A stretch of DNA of 50,746 nt from Xanthobacter autotrophicus. Its GTDB lineage: Bacteria; Pseudomonadota; Alphaproteobacteria; Rhizobiales; Xanthobacteraceae. The DNA lies in the NCBI RefSeq assembly GCF_030015065.1, contig NZ_JAIVFN010000016.1:1-50746 (forward strand), written 5' to 3'. Position numbers and translations under genes: made by a program. Below, in pieces: positions 25,661 to 36,330 of the stretch (position 1 is its first letter; the number at the start of each line of letters is the position of its first letter). The notes beneath the pieces were generated by a model. That model had not been told where the DNA came from. It saw nothing but the letters and a program-made list of their open reading frames with translations, and made no database searches.

Positions 25661-28366
25661 TCAGTCGGCGACGGCGGGCGGAGGGGTGAGGCCGAGGCGG
25701 CGCGGCACCACGGCGAGCTTGGCGCCCACGGCACGCCAGAAGGCGAACTGGTTGAAGCGCGAGGGCTCGAAGGCGCCGATCAGGGCGGCGGCGACGAAGG
25801 GCAGGCTCTGCACCATCAGCGCGATGCCATAGAGGTTGATCTCGCGGATATGGCGCCAGTCATTCTTGGTCAGCGCCACGCCCGGCCAGTTGTTCAGCAC
25901 CAGCAGCGCGATGCCTGCCAGCAGCAGCAGGCCGCCCAGCGTGGCCTCGGGCAAGGCCGGGAAGGAGCGGGCCGCGCCGGCGAGCCAGTTGTTGCCCTTG
26001 GCCGTGCGGGCGAAGGCGAGGTCCTTGTAGCGGAAGCCGTCCAGCACCGCCTTTGCCACCGTGAACTGCACCGCGCTCGCCGCCACCGCCGCGCCCACCA
26101 TGCGCAGGGGGGTAGTGTCCACCCGCAGCCGGTAGAGGCTGACGAAGTGCATCAGGTAGACGAGGAAGGTCACCAGGATCGGCAGCGTCAGCACATGGGC
26201 CGGCACCGACACGCCGAGCAGCAGCACGAAGGGCACGAAGGCGAGGGAGGCGATGGCCATGAAGGCGCCCACCGATTCCGAGCCGAGCCAGGAGACCCAG
26301 CCGAGGATGAAGTGGCGACGCTGGGCCGTGGTCAGGCGCGAGCGGTTCGGCAGGAACTTCCGCCAGTGCTTCTTGATGATCTGGAAGCCGCCATAGGCCC
26401 AGCGGTGACGCTGCTTCTTGAAGGCCTCGAACGAGTCGGGCAGCAGACCGTAGCCGTAGCGCTTGCGGGTATAGTGGGTCTTCCAGCCGTTCTCGGCGAT
26501 GGTCAGGCCGAGATCGGTGTCCTCGCAGATGGTGTCGGACGACCAGTTTCCGGCCTCCATCATCGCCGCGCGGCGGATGAGACACATGGTGCCGTGCACC
26601 ACGATGGCGTCGTCCTCGTTGCGCTGGACCATGCCGATGTCGAAGAAGCCGGCATATTCGGCGTTCATGGCCTCGTGCAGCAGGCTGCGGTCGGCGTCGC
26701 GATGGTCCTGCGGCGCCTGGACCAGCCCCACGGTGGGGTCGTCGAACACCGGCACGAGGTCCTTCAGCCAGTCGGGCGTCACCACATAGTCCGCATCAAT
26801 CACGCCGATGATCTCGGCATCCGGCGCGGTCTGCTCCAGGGCGATGCGCAGGGCGCCGGCCTTGAAGCCCGCCACCTTCTCCGCATTGATGAACTTGAAG
26901 CGGTCGCCCAGCGCCGCGCAATGGGCGCGCACCGGCTCGACCATCGCCGGGTCGGGCGTGTTGTTGACGATGATGATGGCCTCGAAATTCGGATATTCGA
27001 GCGCCGCCAGGGCATCGATGGTCTGCTTCAGCATCTCCGGCGGCTCGCGATAGGCGGGCACGTGGATGGAGACCTTGGGGAAGCGCGTAGGTACGCCGGA
27101 CTTGTGCGCGTCGATGAGCCGGCGCGGGCCGCTGCCGAAGGCGATCGCCGCCATCTCCTCGATCCGGTAAAGCAACACGAAGACGAGGGGCACCAGCATC
27201 ACCACGCTCAGGGCGAGGGTGATGTAGTCGCCGCCGGTCACATAATGGTTGAGCCAATAGTCCACCACCATGGCGAGCCAGGCCGCGACGCCGTTGGCGG
27301 CGCCGGCGAGCACGAGGCCCTGTGACATGGTCAGTTCGCGCATGCGCAGCAGCGGCAGCGTGAACAGCACGCCGAGCAGCAGAGCGAGGATGGCGGTCTG
27401 GCTGAAGGTATTGTCGTAGATCGGGCCGGTGAGGGGGAATTTCAGGTCGCGGTCCGCGTCGAACACGCCCCAGTACTGGCCGACCGAGCCCTCGTTCTGC
27501 TTCTTCGGCAGGTCGAAGGCCTCGATGATGTTGTACTCGATGCCGAGCGCATCCGCCCGCGCTGCGAAATCGCGGATGATCATGGCCTGGGCCAGCGGAT
27601 CGGGCACCGAGGCGCCACGATTGTAGCCGTGGGAGGGCCAGCCGAACTCGCCGATCACGATGCGCTTGCCGGGATAGGCGGCGCGCAGGCGGTTGTAGGC
27701 GTTGATGGTGTAATCGACGACCTTGTCCGCCGGCACGTCTTCCCAGTAGGGCAGGATGTGGGCGAGGATGAAGTCCACCGACGAGGCGACCTCCGGGTGG
27801 TCGAGCCAGGTGTTCCAGATTTCGCCGGTGGTCACCGGCACGTTCACCTGCCGCTTCACGCTGCGGATCAGCTCGGCCAGCTGGCGGTCGTCCATGTCGG
27901 CGCGCAGCAGGGTCTCGTTGCCGACCACCACGGCCTGCACGTTGCGGTTCTGGCGCGCCACCTCGATCACGCCCGCGATCTCGCGGTCGTTCGCGGCCTT
28001 CGCCTTGGGAATGACCTCGCCGGTGTCCTTGTCGTGGTCGCGGTTGAGCCACGCGCCCGCCGTCACCCGGATGCCCTGCTCGCCGGCGATGGGGGCGATC
28101 AGTTCCTTGCCGTTGGTGGAGGAATAGGTTCTCACGCCGCGCGTGTAGGGCGCCACCACCTGCATGTCGGAGCGGATCTGCGCGGCATTGGTGGGAGCCT
28201 CGCCCTCGGGGCTCATGTCCCGGCTGAAGGGGGCGAAGGACAGGCTCTGGAAGCGGTCCGTGATGTTCGGAGCGCTTACCTCGGGACGCGTGGAAAGCCA
28301 CATCGCGGCGTGGATCGAGGTCACAACCGCAATGACCGCTGCCGCAGCAGCAAGACCGGGACGCAT
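25661..28366 (-). CDS. ndvB: GH17-GT2 fusion beta-1,3-glucan synthase, NdvB-like
   Basis: A 901-residue inner-membrane protein with two catalytic modules. After a signal-anchor (about 5-24) comes a GH17 domain to about residue 315, with acid Glu151 in VVVGNETLL and nucleophile Glu240 in GEFGWPS. Three membrane segments (about 325-400) lead to a GT2 processive synthase: KVSIHVPAYREPPEMLKQTI, Asp524-Ala-Asp526 in VIDADYVV, Glu615-Asp616 in TICEDTDLG, and QRHRW at 652-656. More membrane segments follow. Domain content and size match Bradyrhizobium NdvB (about 102 kDa), which makes periplasmic cyclic beta-(1,3),(1,6)-glucan. The ATG at 28366 is chosen because the anchor starts there; the frame stays open 117 bases further. 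A terminator follows. Confidence 0.85.
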   Translation of the reverse strand: MRPGLAAAAAVIAVVTSIHAAMWLSTRPEVSAPNITDRFQSLSFAPFSRDMSPEGEAPTNAAQIRSDMQVVAPYTRGVRTYSSTNGKELIAPIAGEQGIRVTAGAWLNRDHDKDTGEVIPKAKAANDREIAGVIEVARQNRNVQAVVVGNETLLRADMDDRQLAELIRSVKRQVNVPVTTGEIWNTWLDHPEVASSVDFILAHILPYWEDVPADKVVDYTINAYNRLRAAYPGKRIVIGEFGWPSHGYNRGASVPDPLAQAMIIRDFAARADALGIEYNIIEAFDLPKKQNEGSVGQYWGVFDADRDLKFPLTGPIYDNTFSQTAILALLLGVLFTLPLLRMRELTMSQGLVLAGAANGVAAWLAMVVDYWLNHYVTGGDYITLALSVVMLVPLVFVLLYRIEEMAAIAFGSGPRRLIDAHKSGVPTRFPKVSIHVPAYREPPEMLKQTIDALAALEYPNFEAIIIVNNTPDPAMVEPVRAHCAALGDRFKFINAEKVAGFKAGALRIALEQTAPDAEIIGVIDADYVVTPDWLKDLVPVFDDPTVGLVQAPQDHRDADRSLLHEAMNAEYAGFFDIGMVQRNEDDAIVVHGTMCLIRRAAMMEAGNWSSDTICEDTDLGLTIAENGWKTHYTRKRYGYGLLPDSFEAFKKQRHRWAYGGFQIIKKHWRKFLPNRSRLTTAQRRHFILGWVSWLGSESVGAFMAIASLAFVPFVLLLGVSVPAHVLTLPILVTFLVYLMHFVSLYRLRVDTTPLRMVGAAVAASAVQFTVAKAVLDGFRYKDLAFARTAKGNNWLAGAARSFPALPEATLGGLLLLAGIALLVLNNWPGVALTKNDWRHIREINLYGIALMVQSLPFVAAALIGAFEPSRFNQFAFWRAVGAKLAVVPRRLGLTPPPAVAD

Positions 28367-28471
28367 GGCAAAGCCCACCCTGGAGGGGAGATCGAACCCT
28401 GAACGCTGGCTTAGGGCGGAGGGTTCCGGGAAACGGCTTCGGGGCACCCTTTCGACCTGCCCCCGCGGTCG

Positions 28472-28508
28472 GCAATGCAGCATTAACGATCAATTTACGC
28501 TGCATTGC
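28472..28508. promoter_or_regulatory. Inverted repeat in the ndvB upstream region
   Basis: GCAATGCAGC (28472-28481) and GCTGCATTGC (28499-28508) are exact complements separated by the 17-base AT-rich core ATTAACGATCAATTTAC. The repeat lies 106-142 bases upstream of the ndvB start, in the least GC-rich part of the locus. It may be an operator or promoter element. Confidence 0.45.
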
Positions 28509-28601
28509 GTCGAGACACTAACATGCTCACCGTTGGAGATAAATCCCGATCATGGCGCTGCTGGGACGCCGTTGCGTCAGCCCCATGATCGGCCGGTGAT
28601 C

Positions 28602-29075
28602 TTATTGTTGCGCCGGAGCAGGGGCCGGCTGCGGGGCCGCCGCCACATAGTCCGGATTGACCCAGCACTGCTGCACCCGGCCGCCGAGGCGCTCCTGGGC
28701 CTTGGGGTCGATGTTGCCCTGCCGCACCAGGCAGCGGAAGGCGAGCTTCAGGTGCTCGGTCGGGCAGCCGAACTGCTGGTACATTTCGAGGTGCCGGCGG
28801 GCGGTGTCGATATCGTCACGCCACAGCAGTGCGGCGATCCGCCGCCCGGTCCAGACGCATTCCGGCAAGCCGGCCGTTCCGGGCAGCTTCGCCGCCTCAT
28901 TGAACTCCTCCACAGAGCGCCGCTGGGCTTCGGCGGCGGCCTTCTGCTCCGGTGTCAGCTGCTCCGTGGCGGGCTTCTGCTCGCTCGGCTGATTCTGTGC
29001 GGCGGCCGGCGAAACGCAGGCGAAGGCGATGGCGGCCGCGAGGAGCGGAAGTCGAAAGCGTTGCATGAGTGCCAT
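28602..29075 (-). CDS. Small secreted protein, probable glucan-synthesis accessory
   Basis: A protein of 157 residues (153 if it starts at the ATG at 29063). A signal peptide ends at VSPAAAQ, so the product is periplasmic. After a Glu/Gln-rich linker comes a compact helical domain with four cysteines (LPECVWTGRRIAALLWRDD, FGCPTEHLKLAFRCLV, QQCWVNPDYV) that could form two disulfides. The tail is Pro/Ala/Gln-rich. I recall similar small proteins in bradyrhizobia being named beta-1,3/beta-1,6-glucan biosynthesis proteins, but I cannot confirm that here. It lies between the NdvB-like and NdvC-like genes, on the NdvB strand and divergent from the NdvC-like gene, which supports a shared role. Confidence 0.7.
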   Translation of the reverse strand: MALMQRFRLPLLAAAIAFACVSPAAAQNQPSEQKPATEQLTPEQKAAAEAQRRSVEEFNEAAKLPGTAGLPECVWTGRRIAALLWRDDIDTARRHLEMYQQFGCPTEHLKLAFRCLVRQGNIDPKAQERLGGRVQQCWVNPDYVAAAPQPAPAPAQQ

Positions 29076-29259
29076 TTTCTCAGAAGGAACGCGGAGAGAG
29101 CCGCGGCGACACGTTAGGAGAAGGGATTGAATTTGTCAGCATGACGGCGCCCTCCCCATGGGCGTGACCTTGCGACGCCCGCACCTGCGGGAAGGCTTCA
29201 CACCGCCTTTGTGAGGCTCTATGTGGCGGCGGGGTCCCCTCGTCTCGTCTGGAGTTTCG

Positions 29260-30885
29260 ATGCCTTCCTCCGTGCGGCTGCCCGTGGTGCTCGCGCTCGT
29301 GGTGGCCGGCCTCATCGCCGGCCTCTGGACCCTGCTCGGGCGGCCCGTGGCCATGCCACCGTCGCCGCTGGCGCAGGGCGAGAAGCTACCCTGCGTGTCC
29401 TACGCCCCGTTCCGCGACGGCCAGTCGCCGTTCCACAAGGGCCTGGTGATCCCGGAAGCGCAGATCGACGAGGATTTCGCCCGCCTCGCCAGGATCTCGG
29501 CCTGTGTGCGCACCTATTCCATCGAGATGGGGCTCGACAAGGCGCCCGCCATCGCCCGCAGGCACGGCCTCACCATGCTGCTCGGCATCTGGCTGGGGCC
29601 GGAGGTCGACCGCAACCGCATCGAGCTCGATACCGGCATCCGCCTCGCCCAGGAAAATCCCGACGTGGTCAAGGGCGTGGTGGTGGGCAACGAGGTGCTG
29701 CTGCGCGGCGAAATGTCCGCCACCGAGCTGGCGGGCGTGCTCGCCGGCGTGAGGCGCCAGGTCGCGCCCGTCCCGGTCACCTACGCCGACGTGTGGGAGT
29801 TCTGGGAGCGCAACAAGGGCCTGACGGAGAACGTGGATTTCGTCACCATCCACATCCTGCCCTATTGGGAGGACCTGCCGGTTTCCGCCGCCGAGGCGGG
29901 CCCCCATGTGGACGAGATCCGCCAGCGCATGGCCGAGGCATTTCCCGGCAAGGAGATCCTTATCGGCGAGACCGGATGGCCCAGCGCCGGCCGCATGCGC
30001 GAGGAGGCGCTGCCGTCCCCCTCCAACCAGGCGCGGGTGATGCACGACGTGGTGGCGCTGGCCAAGCGTCAGGGCTATCGCGTCAACGTCATCGAAGCCT
30101 TCGACCAGCCCTGGAAGCGGCGCAGCGAGGGCACAGTCGGCGGCCACTGGGGGCTCATCGACGCCGATACACGCATGCCGAAATTCGCCTGGGGGCAGCC
30201 GGTGGAGGATCATCCCGGCTGGCGCATGCACATCGCCGTGGGCCTCGTGGTGGTGGCGGGGGTGTTCGCCAGTGCCTTTGCCGGCGGGCGGGCGCGCGAG
30301 GGCGGTCCGGACACGCGGGACTGGCTGGCGGTCGCCGGCATCGCCCTGTTCGGCGGCGCCACCCTGGGGGCGGCGATTTCCGCATTGCCGCTGGAAAGCC
30401 TCGGCTTTGTCGGCTGGCTGCGCAACGGCTTCCTGTTCGCCGTCGCGGCCGCGAGCCTTGTGGTGATGCCGGCGGTGATCGGGCAAGGCCAGGGTCTCGC
30501 GCCGTTCTCCGTGGCCCTCGACGCGCGCCGCTGGGCGGTCTCGTCCGGCGCCGCCATCGCCGCCGCGCTGATGCTGGCGCTGGCCGTGGTCGCGGCGGGC
30601 TCGGTGGCCTTCGAGCTGGTGTTCGACCCGCGCTACAAGGATTTCCCGGTGTTTCCGCTCACCGCCATCGTGGCGGCGGTGACGGCGCCCATGCTGGTGC
30701 GCCGCGCCGACCGGGACGGGGCGGGCCTCGGCGAGGTCGTCGCCATGTGGGGCCTTCTGGTGGCAGGCATTTATGTGCCGCTCAACGAGACCCTGTCCAA
30801 CTGGCAGGCGGCCTGGTTCGGCGCGCTGTGCCTCGTCCTCGCCTTCACGCTGTGGCGGGTCCAGGCCGTGCAAAGGAAAGGATGA
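29260..30885 (+). CDS. ndvC: GH17-family membrane protein, NdvC-like
   Basis: A 541-residue protein with a signal-anchor (about 5-26), a periplasmic GH17 domain to about residue 325, and then seven or eight membrane segments to the end. The GH17 acid and nucleophile are Glu145 in VVVGNEVLL and Glu237 in GETGWPS. The domain resembles that of the NdvB-like protein in this locus (shared HILPYWED, IEAFD and VGNE.LLR). Bradyrhizobium NdvC is a membrane protein of about 62 kDa with similarity to yeast glucanosyltransferase Bgl2 and is needed for the beta-1,6 linkages. This gene fits in size and domain. The ATG at 29260 has GGAG five bases before it; the ATG at 29221 has none. Its 3' end overlaps the opposite gene by 41 bases. 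Confidence 0.82.
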   Translation: MPSSVRLPVVLALVVAGLIAGLWTLLGRPVAMPPSPLAQGEKLPCVSYAPFRDGQSPFHKGLVIPEAQIDEDFARLARISACVRTYSIEMGLDKAPAIARRHGLTMLLGIWLGPEVDRNRIELDTGIRLAQENPDVVKGVVVGNEVLLRGEMSATELAGVLAGVRRQVAPVPVTYADVWEFWERNKGLTENVDFVTIHILPYWEDLPVSAAEAGPHVDEIRQRMAEAFPGKEILIGETGWPSAGRMREEALPSPSNQARVMHDVVALAKRQGYRVNVIEAFDQPWKRRSEGTVGGHWGLIDADTRMPKFAWGQPVEDHPGWRMHIAVGLVVVAGVFASAFAGGRAREGGPDTRDWLAVAGIALFGGATLGAAISALPLESLGFVGWLRNGFLFAVAAASLVVMPAVIGQGQGLAPFSVALDARRWAVSSGAAIAAALMLALAVVAAGSVAFELVFDPRYKDFPVFPLTAIVAAVTAPMLVRRADRDGAGLGEVVAMWGLLVAGIYVPLNETLSNWQAAWFGALCLVLAFTLWRVQAVQRKG

Positions 30886-31243
30886 GCATCATCGCCGCCA
30901 GCGCGCCGGCGATCTCGTTGTGGAACACCAGCGCGAAGGCGGAGAACACCATGCCCACCGCGAAGGTGGCGAGGCCCGGCGCCACAAGCTGGATCAGTGC
31001 CACAACCAGCGCCACGGCGCCGAACACGTTCCACAGGGACAGGGCCAGCACGGCGGCCCGGCCATAGCACGCGGCGCTTTCGAGCCCGGCCTCGCAGGCG
31101 AGCCCGACCAGGGCGGGCTCCACCACCAGGTAGCGCATGTACAGCGCCCATCCCACCGCGCCCATGCCCAGCGGGATCAGCCAGTTGAGGGTGCGCGGGC
31201 CGGGCAGGAAGAGCGGGCGCTCGGAATAGGGAATGTTCGGCAT
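30845..31243 (-). CDS. Small inner-membrane protein of unknown function
   Basis: A 132-residue hydrophobic protein with three or four membrane segments (LIPLGMGAVGWALYMRYLVV; LSLWNVFGAVALVVALIQLV; FAVGMVFSAFALVFHNEIAG; LAAMMLILSF). Short loops hold two cysteines. I do not recognise the family. Its last 41 bases overlap the end of the NdvC-like gene on the other strand, so the pair is convergent. Its start faces glmU with a 133-base divergent gap. It may belong to the glucan locus by position only. The consistent membrane pattern and charged N-terminus (MPNIPYSERPLFLPGPRTLN) favour a real gene over an antisense frame. Confidence 0.7.
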   Translation of the reverse strand: MPNIPYSERPLFLPGPRTLNWLIPLGMGAVGWALYMRYLVVEPALVGLACEAGLESAACYGRAAVLALSLWNVFGAVALVVALIQLVAPGLATFAVGMVFSAFALVFHNEIAGALAAMMLILSFARPGPATA

Positions 31244-31376
31244 TCAAGGTCTCTTCGGCCGGCGGAACGGAGCATGCTCCTTATGAAATGACGCCGGACG
31301 GGTCCAGTGGCAAGGCGGGATGGCGCACGGGGCGGCGGCAGGGTAAGGGACAGCGCTTCGCCGAGGAGGGGTGAGA

Positions 31377-32723
31377 ATGAGTGACCGGAGCCTGCTCGTT
31401 GTGGTTCTCGCGGCCGGGGAGGGCACCCGCATGGCCTCGCGGCTGCCGAAGGTGCTGCACAAGGTTGCCGGCAGAACCATGCTGCACCACGTGCTGGCCG
31501 CCACCCGCGCCGCCGGCGCCACCCGCACCGCCGTGGTGGTCGGTCCCGGCCGCGAGGATGTCGCTGCCGAGGTCCGCAGGATCGTGCCCGATGCGGAGGT
31601 GTTCGAGCAGACCGAGCGCCTCGGCACCGCCCATGCCGTCCTCGCCGCCCGCGCCGCGCTCGAGAAGGGCGCCGACGACGTGCTGGTGCTCTATGCCGAC
31701 ACGCCCTTGGTGCGGCCGGAAACCCTCGGCCTGCTGCGGGCGCCGCTGGCGGCCGGCGCGGCGGTGGCGGCCCTCGGCTTCGAGCCGGCCGACCCCACCG
31801 GCTACGGCCGCCTCGTGACGGCTGGCGACGACCTCGTCGCCATCCGCGAGGAGAAGGATGCGAGCGCGGCGGAAAAGGCCATTGGCTTCTGCAATGCCGG
31901 CCTCATGGCTCTGGCCGGCACCCACGCGCTCGGCATTCTGGAGCGCATCGGCAACGCCAATGCCAAGGGTGAATATTATCTCACCGACGCGGTGGAGATC
32001 GCCCGCGCCGACGGGCTTCCTGCCGTGGCCGCCCGCGCCGATGCGGACGAAGTGGCCGGCGTCAACAGCCGGGTGCAGCTGGCCGAGGCGGAGGCCATCC
32101 TGCAACGCCGCCTGCGCCTTGCCGCCATGGCCGGCGGCGCCACGCTGGTGGCCCCCGAAACCGTGTTCCTGTGTGCCGACACCGTGCTGGGCCGCGACGT
32201 GATCGTGGAGCCTCACGTGGTGTTCGGCCCCGGGGTGAGCGTCGGCGACGACGTGGTCATCCACGCCTTCTGCCACCTGGAGGGCGCGCGGCTGGAATCG
32301 GGGGTCAGCATCGGTCCCTATGCGCGGCTGCGGCCGGGCACCCAGCTCGATTCGGGGGTGCGCATCGGCAATTTCGTGGAGACCAAGGCCGCCCATATCG
32401 AAAGCGGGGCCAAGGTGAACCACCTGTCCTATGTGGGCGACGCCCATGTGGGCGCGGACGCCAATCTCGGTGCCGGCACCATTACCTGCAACTATGACGG
32501 CTTCGGCAAGTACCGCACGGAGATCGGGGCAGGGGCCTTCATCGGCGTGAATTCCGCCCTGGTCGCTCCCGTGACCGTCGGCAAGGGCGCCTTCGTCGGC
32601 ACCGGTGCCGTCATCACCTCGGACGTGCCGGACGATGCCCTCGCCATCGCCCGCAGCCGGCAGGTGGTGAAGGAGGGCTGGGCGCGGGAGTTCCGCGCCG
32701 CCCGCGCCAAACCGAAGGGCTGA
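31377..32723 (+). CDS. glmU: Bifunctional GlmU (N-acetylglucosamine-1-phosphate uridyltransferase / glucosamine-1-phosphate acetyltransferase)
   Basis: A 448-residue enzyme making UDP-GlcNAc, the precursor of peptidoglycan and of lipid A through LpxA. The N-terminal pyrophosphorylase begins [20 protein letters not shown] and has [19 protein letters not shown] and [12 protein letters not shown]. The C-terminal hexapeptide helix carries [34 protein letters not shown] and the acetyltransferase site [20 protein letters not shown]. The ATG at 31377 is 6 bases after AGGAGGGG; a GTG two codons earlier is less likely. It is followed by glmS in the same direction, so both enzymes of amino-sugar synthesis can be co-expressed. 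Confidence 0.97.
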   Translation: MSDRSLLVVVLAAGEGTRMASRLPKVLHKVAGRTMLHHVLAATRAAGATRTAVVVGPGREDVAAEVRRIVPDAEVFEQTERLGTAHAVLAARAALEKGADDVLVLYADTPLVRPETLGLLRAPLAAGAAVAALGFEPADPTGYGRLVTAGDDLVAIREEKDASAAEKAIGFCNAGLMALAGTHALGILERIGNANAKGEYYLTDAVEIARADGLPAVAARADADEVAGVNSRVQLAEAEAILQRRLRLAAMAGGATLVAPETVFLCADTVLGRDVIVEPHVVFGPGVSVGDDVVIHAFCHLEGARLESGVSIGPYARLRPGTQLDSGVRIGNFVETKAAHIESGAKVNHLSYVGDAHVGADANLGAGTITCNYDGFGKYRTEIGAGAFIGVNSALVAPVTVGKGAFVGTGAVITSDVPDDALAIARSRQVVKEGWAREFRAARAKPKG

Positions 32724-32873
32724 GGCGTTCCCCGCTGTCAGAAAGCGAAAGCGGAAGTGATGCCGTCCGGGCTTGAGCGAACGGGCGGGAACGGTCCATT
32801 CAGCTTTGGAGTGGACCTTGGGCTTTAAGCGGGCGCCGACCTCTGGCGACCGGAACCAGCGGAGCTTTTGTGC

Positions 32874-34697
<1,824 letters not shown>

Positions 34698-34831
34698 TCT
34701 GGGTAATCATTCCACCCGTCTTGGCCTTCCGCGCCATGGCGCGCACGACCGGTTTGGCGGTCATTGCGGAGCCATGGTCGCCCCGTTAGAACGGCGCCGG
34801 CTCAGCTGTCGCAACCCTGAGGAGGACAGGA

Positions 34832-36262
34832 ATGACCATTTCCCGCCGGAACATGATGCTCGCTGGCGCTGCCGCGTCCGCAGCGATGATGGCCAGGGGC
34901 GCCCTCGCCTGGGATGGTCCCCTCGCCGATCTGGTCGAGGGTGCCGAGGACTTCAAGACCGCCTCCGACGCCTACGTCTTCGGCTATCCCCTCGTCACCA
35001 TGGAGATGACGCGGCGGGTATTGACCAACGTCGCCAAGGCCGAGGGCACCCGCGGGCCGATGGGCACCATCATCAAGTTGCGTTCCTATCCCGACGCCAC
35101 GTTCCGCGACGTGACGGCGCCGAACGCGGATACCCTCTACACCACGGCCTTCTTCGACGTGGGCGACGAGCCGTGGGTCGTCGGCGTGCCGGACATGAAG
35201 GGCCGCTATTTCCTCCTGCCCTTCCTCTCCGGCTGGACCGACGTGTTCGAGGTGCCCGGCTCGCGCACCACCGGCACCGGCGCCCAGACTTATCTCATCA
35301 CCGGGCCCGGCTGGACCGGCACGGTGCCCGCGGGCATGACGCAGCTGAAGTCGCCCACCAGCATGGTCTGGATGCTGGGCCGCATCTATTGCACCGGCAC
35401 ACCGGAGGACTATGCGGCGGTCCATGCCCTGCAGGACCAGTTCAAGCTGCAGCCGCTCTCCACCTGGGGCAAGGACTACACCCCGCCGGCCGGCAAGGTC
35501 GATCCCTCCATCGACATGAAGACCCCGGTGCGCGACCAGGTGAACGACCTCAGCGCGGTCGAGTTCTTCACCCTGCTCGCCGAGCTCATGAAGAAGAATC
35601 CGCCCGCCGCGCAGGATGCCCCGGCTCTGGAGCGCTTCAAGGCCATCGGCCTCGTGCCGGGGCAGAGCTTCGACGCGAAGGCGATCGACGCCCGCTGGTC
35701 GAAGCGCCTGCCCACCTTGTCCTATGACCGCATCATGCTGCACTTCAAGTTCAGCGATGGCGACGTCAAGGAGGCCGGTGGCTGGGGCTACACCACCAAG
35801 ACCGGCCTTTATGGCACCGACTATCTCCAGCGGGCCCTGGTTACCGCCATCGGCCTCGGCGCCAACCGGCCGCAGGACGCGGTCTATCCCACCTCGCTCA
35901 AGGCCGCGAACGGCGAGGCCTATAGCGGCGCGAACAAATACACCCTGAAGTTCCCCGCCGGCCAGCTGCCGCCGGTGAAGGGCTTCTGGTCGCTCACCAT
36001 GTACGACGACCAGATGTTCTTCGTGGCCAACCCGATCAACCGCTATTCCATGAGCATGCGGACGAATCCGAAGATCGAGGCGGACGGTTCGCTGGTCATC
36101 TATATCCAGAACGAGAATCCCGGTCCCGGCAAGGAGGCCAACTGGCTGCCGGCGCCCAAGGACAAGTTCAAGCTGATGATGCGCCTCTATTGGCCGAACG
36201 AGACCGCGCCTTCCATCCTCGACGGCTCGTGGGCCATCCCGCCGGTCACCAAGGCGGGTTGA
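34832..36262 (+). CDS. DUF1254/DUF1214 protein with Tat signal peptide
   Basis: A 476-residue exported protein. The N-terminus MTISRRNMMLAGAAASAAMM ends in ARGALA and is a twin-arginine signal (SRRNMML), so the Tat system encoded at 46477-48098 is the likely exporter. The N-terminal DUF1254 domain begins at about residue 45 (YVFGYPLVTMEMTRRVLTN, APNADTLYTTAFFDVGDEPW). The C-terminal DUF1214 domain includes LPPVKGFWSLTMYDDQMFF and RYSMSMRTNP, ending in LRLYWPNE-like sequence typical of the family. The biochemical role of this family is not established. The start follows GGAGGACAGG. It lies 134 bases after glmS and may be read from its own promoter. Confidence 0.88.
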   Translation: MTISRRNMMLAGAAASAAMMARGALAWDGPLADLVEGAEDFKTASDAYVFGYPLVTMEMTRRVLTNVAKAEGTRGPMGTIIKLRSYPDATFRDVTAPNADTLYTTAFFDVGDEPWVVGVPDMKGRYFLLPFLSGWTDVFEVPGSRTTGTGAQTYLITGPGWTGTVPAGMTQLKSPTSMVWMLGRIYCTGTPEDYAAVHALQDQFKLQPLSTWGKDYTPPAGKVDPSIDMKTPVRDQVNDLSAVEFFTLLAELMKKNPPAAQDAPALERFKAIGLVPGQSFDAKAIDARWSKRLPTLSYDRIMLHFKFSDGDVKEAGGWGYTTKTGLYGTDYLQRALVTAIGLGANRPQDAVYPTSLKAANGEAYSGANKYTLKFPAGQLPPVKGFWSLTMYDDQMFFVANPINRYSMSMRTNPKIEADGSLVIYIQNENPGPGKEANWLPAPKDKFKLMMRLYWPNETAPSILDGSWAIPPVTKAG

Positions 36263-36330
36263 AGCAGCCTCCAGCCGGATGCAGGACAGCGACGGGGCTC
36301 CCGGCGGGAGCCCCGTTCGCACGCCGCCCG

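Noticed and set aside
26796-28505. Long second minus-strand frame across the ndvB-like gene, and many other long antisense or offset frames
   Set aside because: They show the Arg/Ala/Gly/His-rich composition expected from shadow frames of high-GC genes and match no family.
32724-32873. glmS ribozyme in front of glmS
   Set aside because: The gap is too short, lacks the pseudoknotted core, and this ribozyme is known from Gram-positive lineages.
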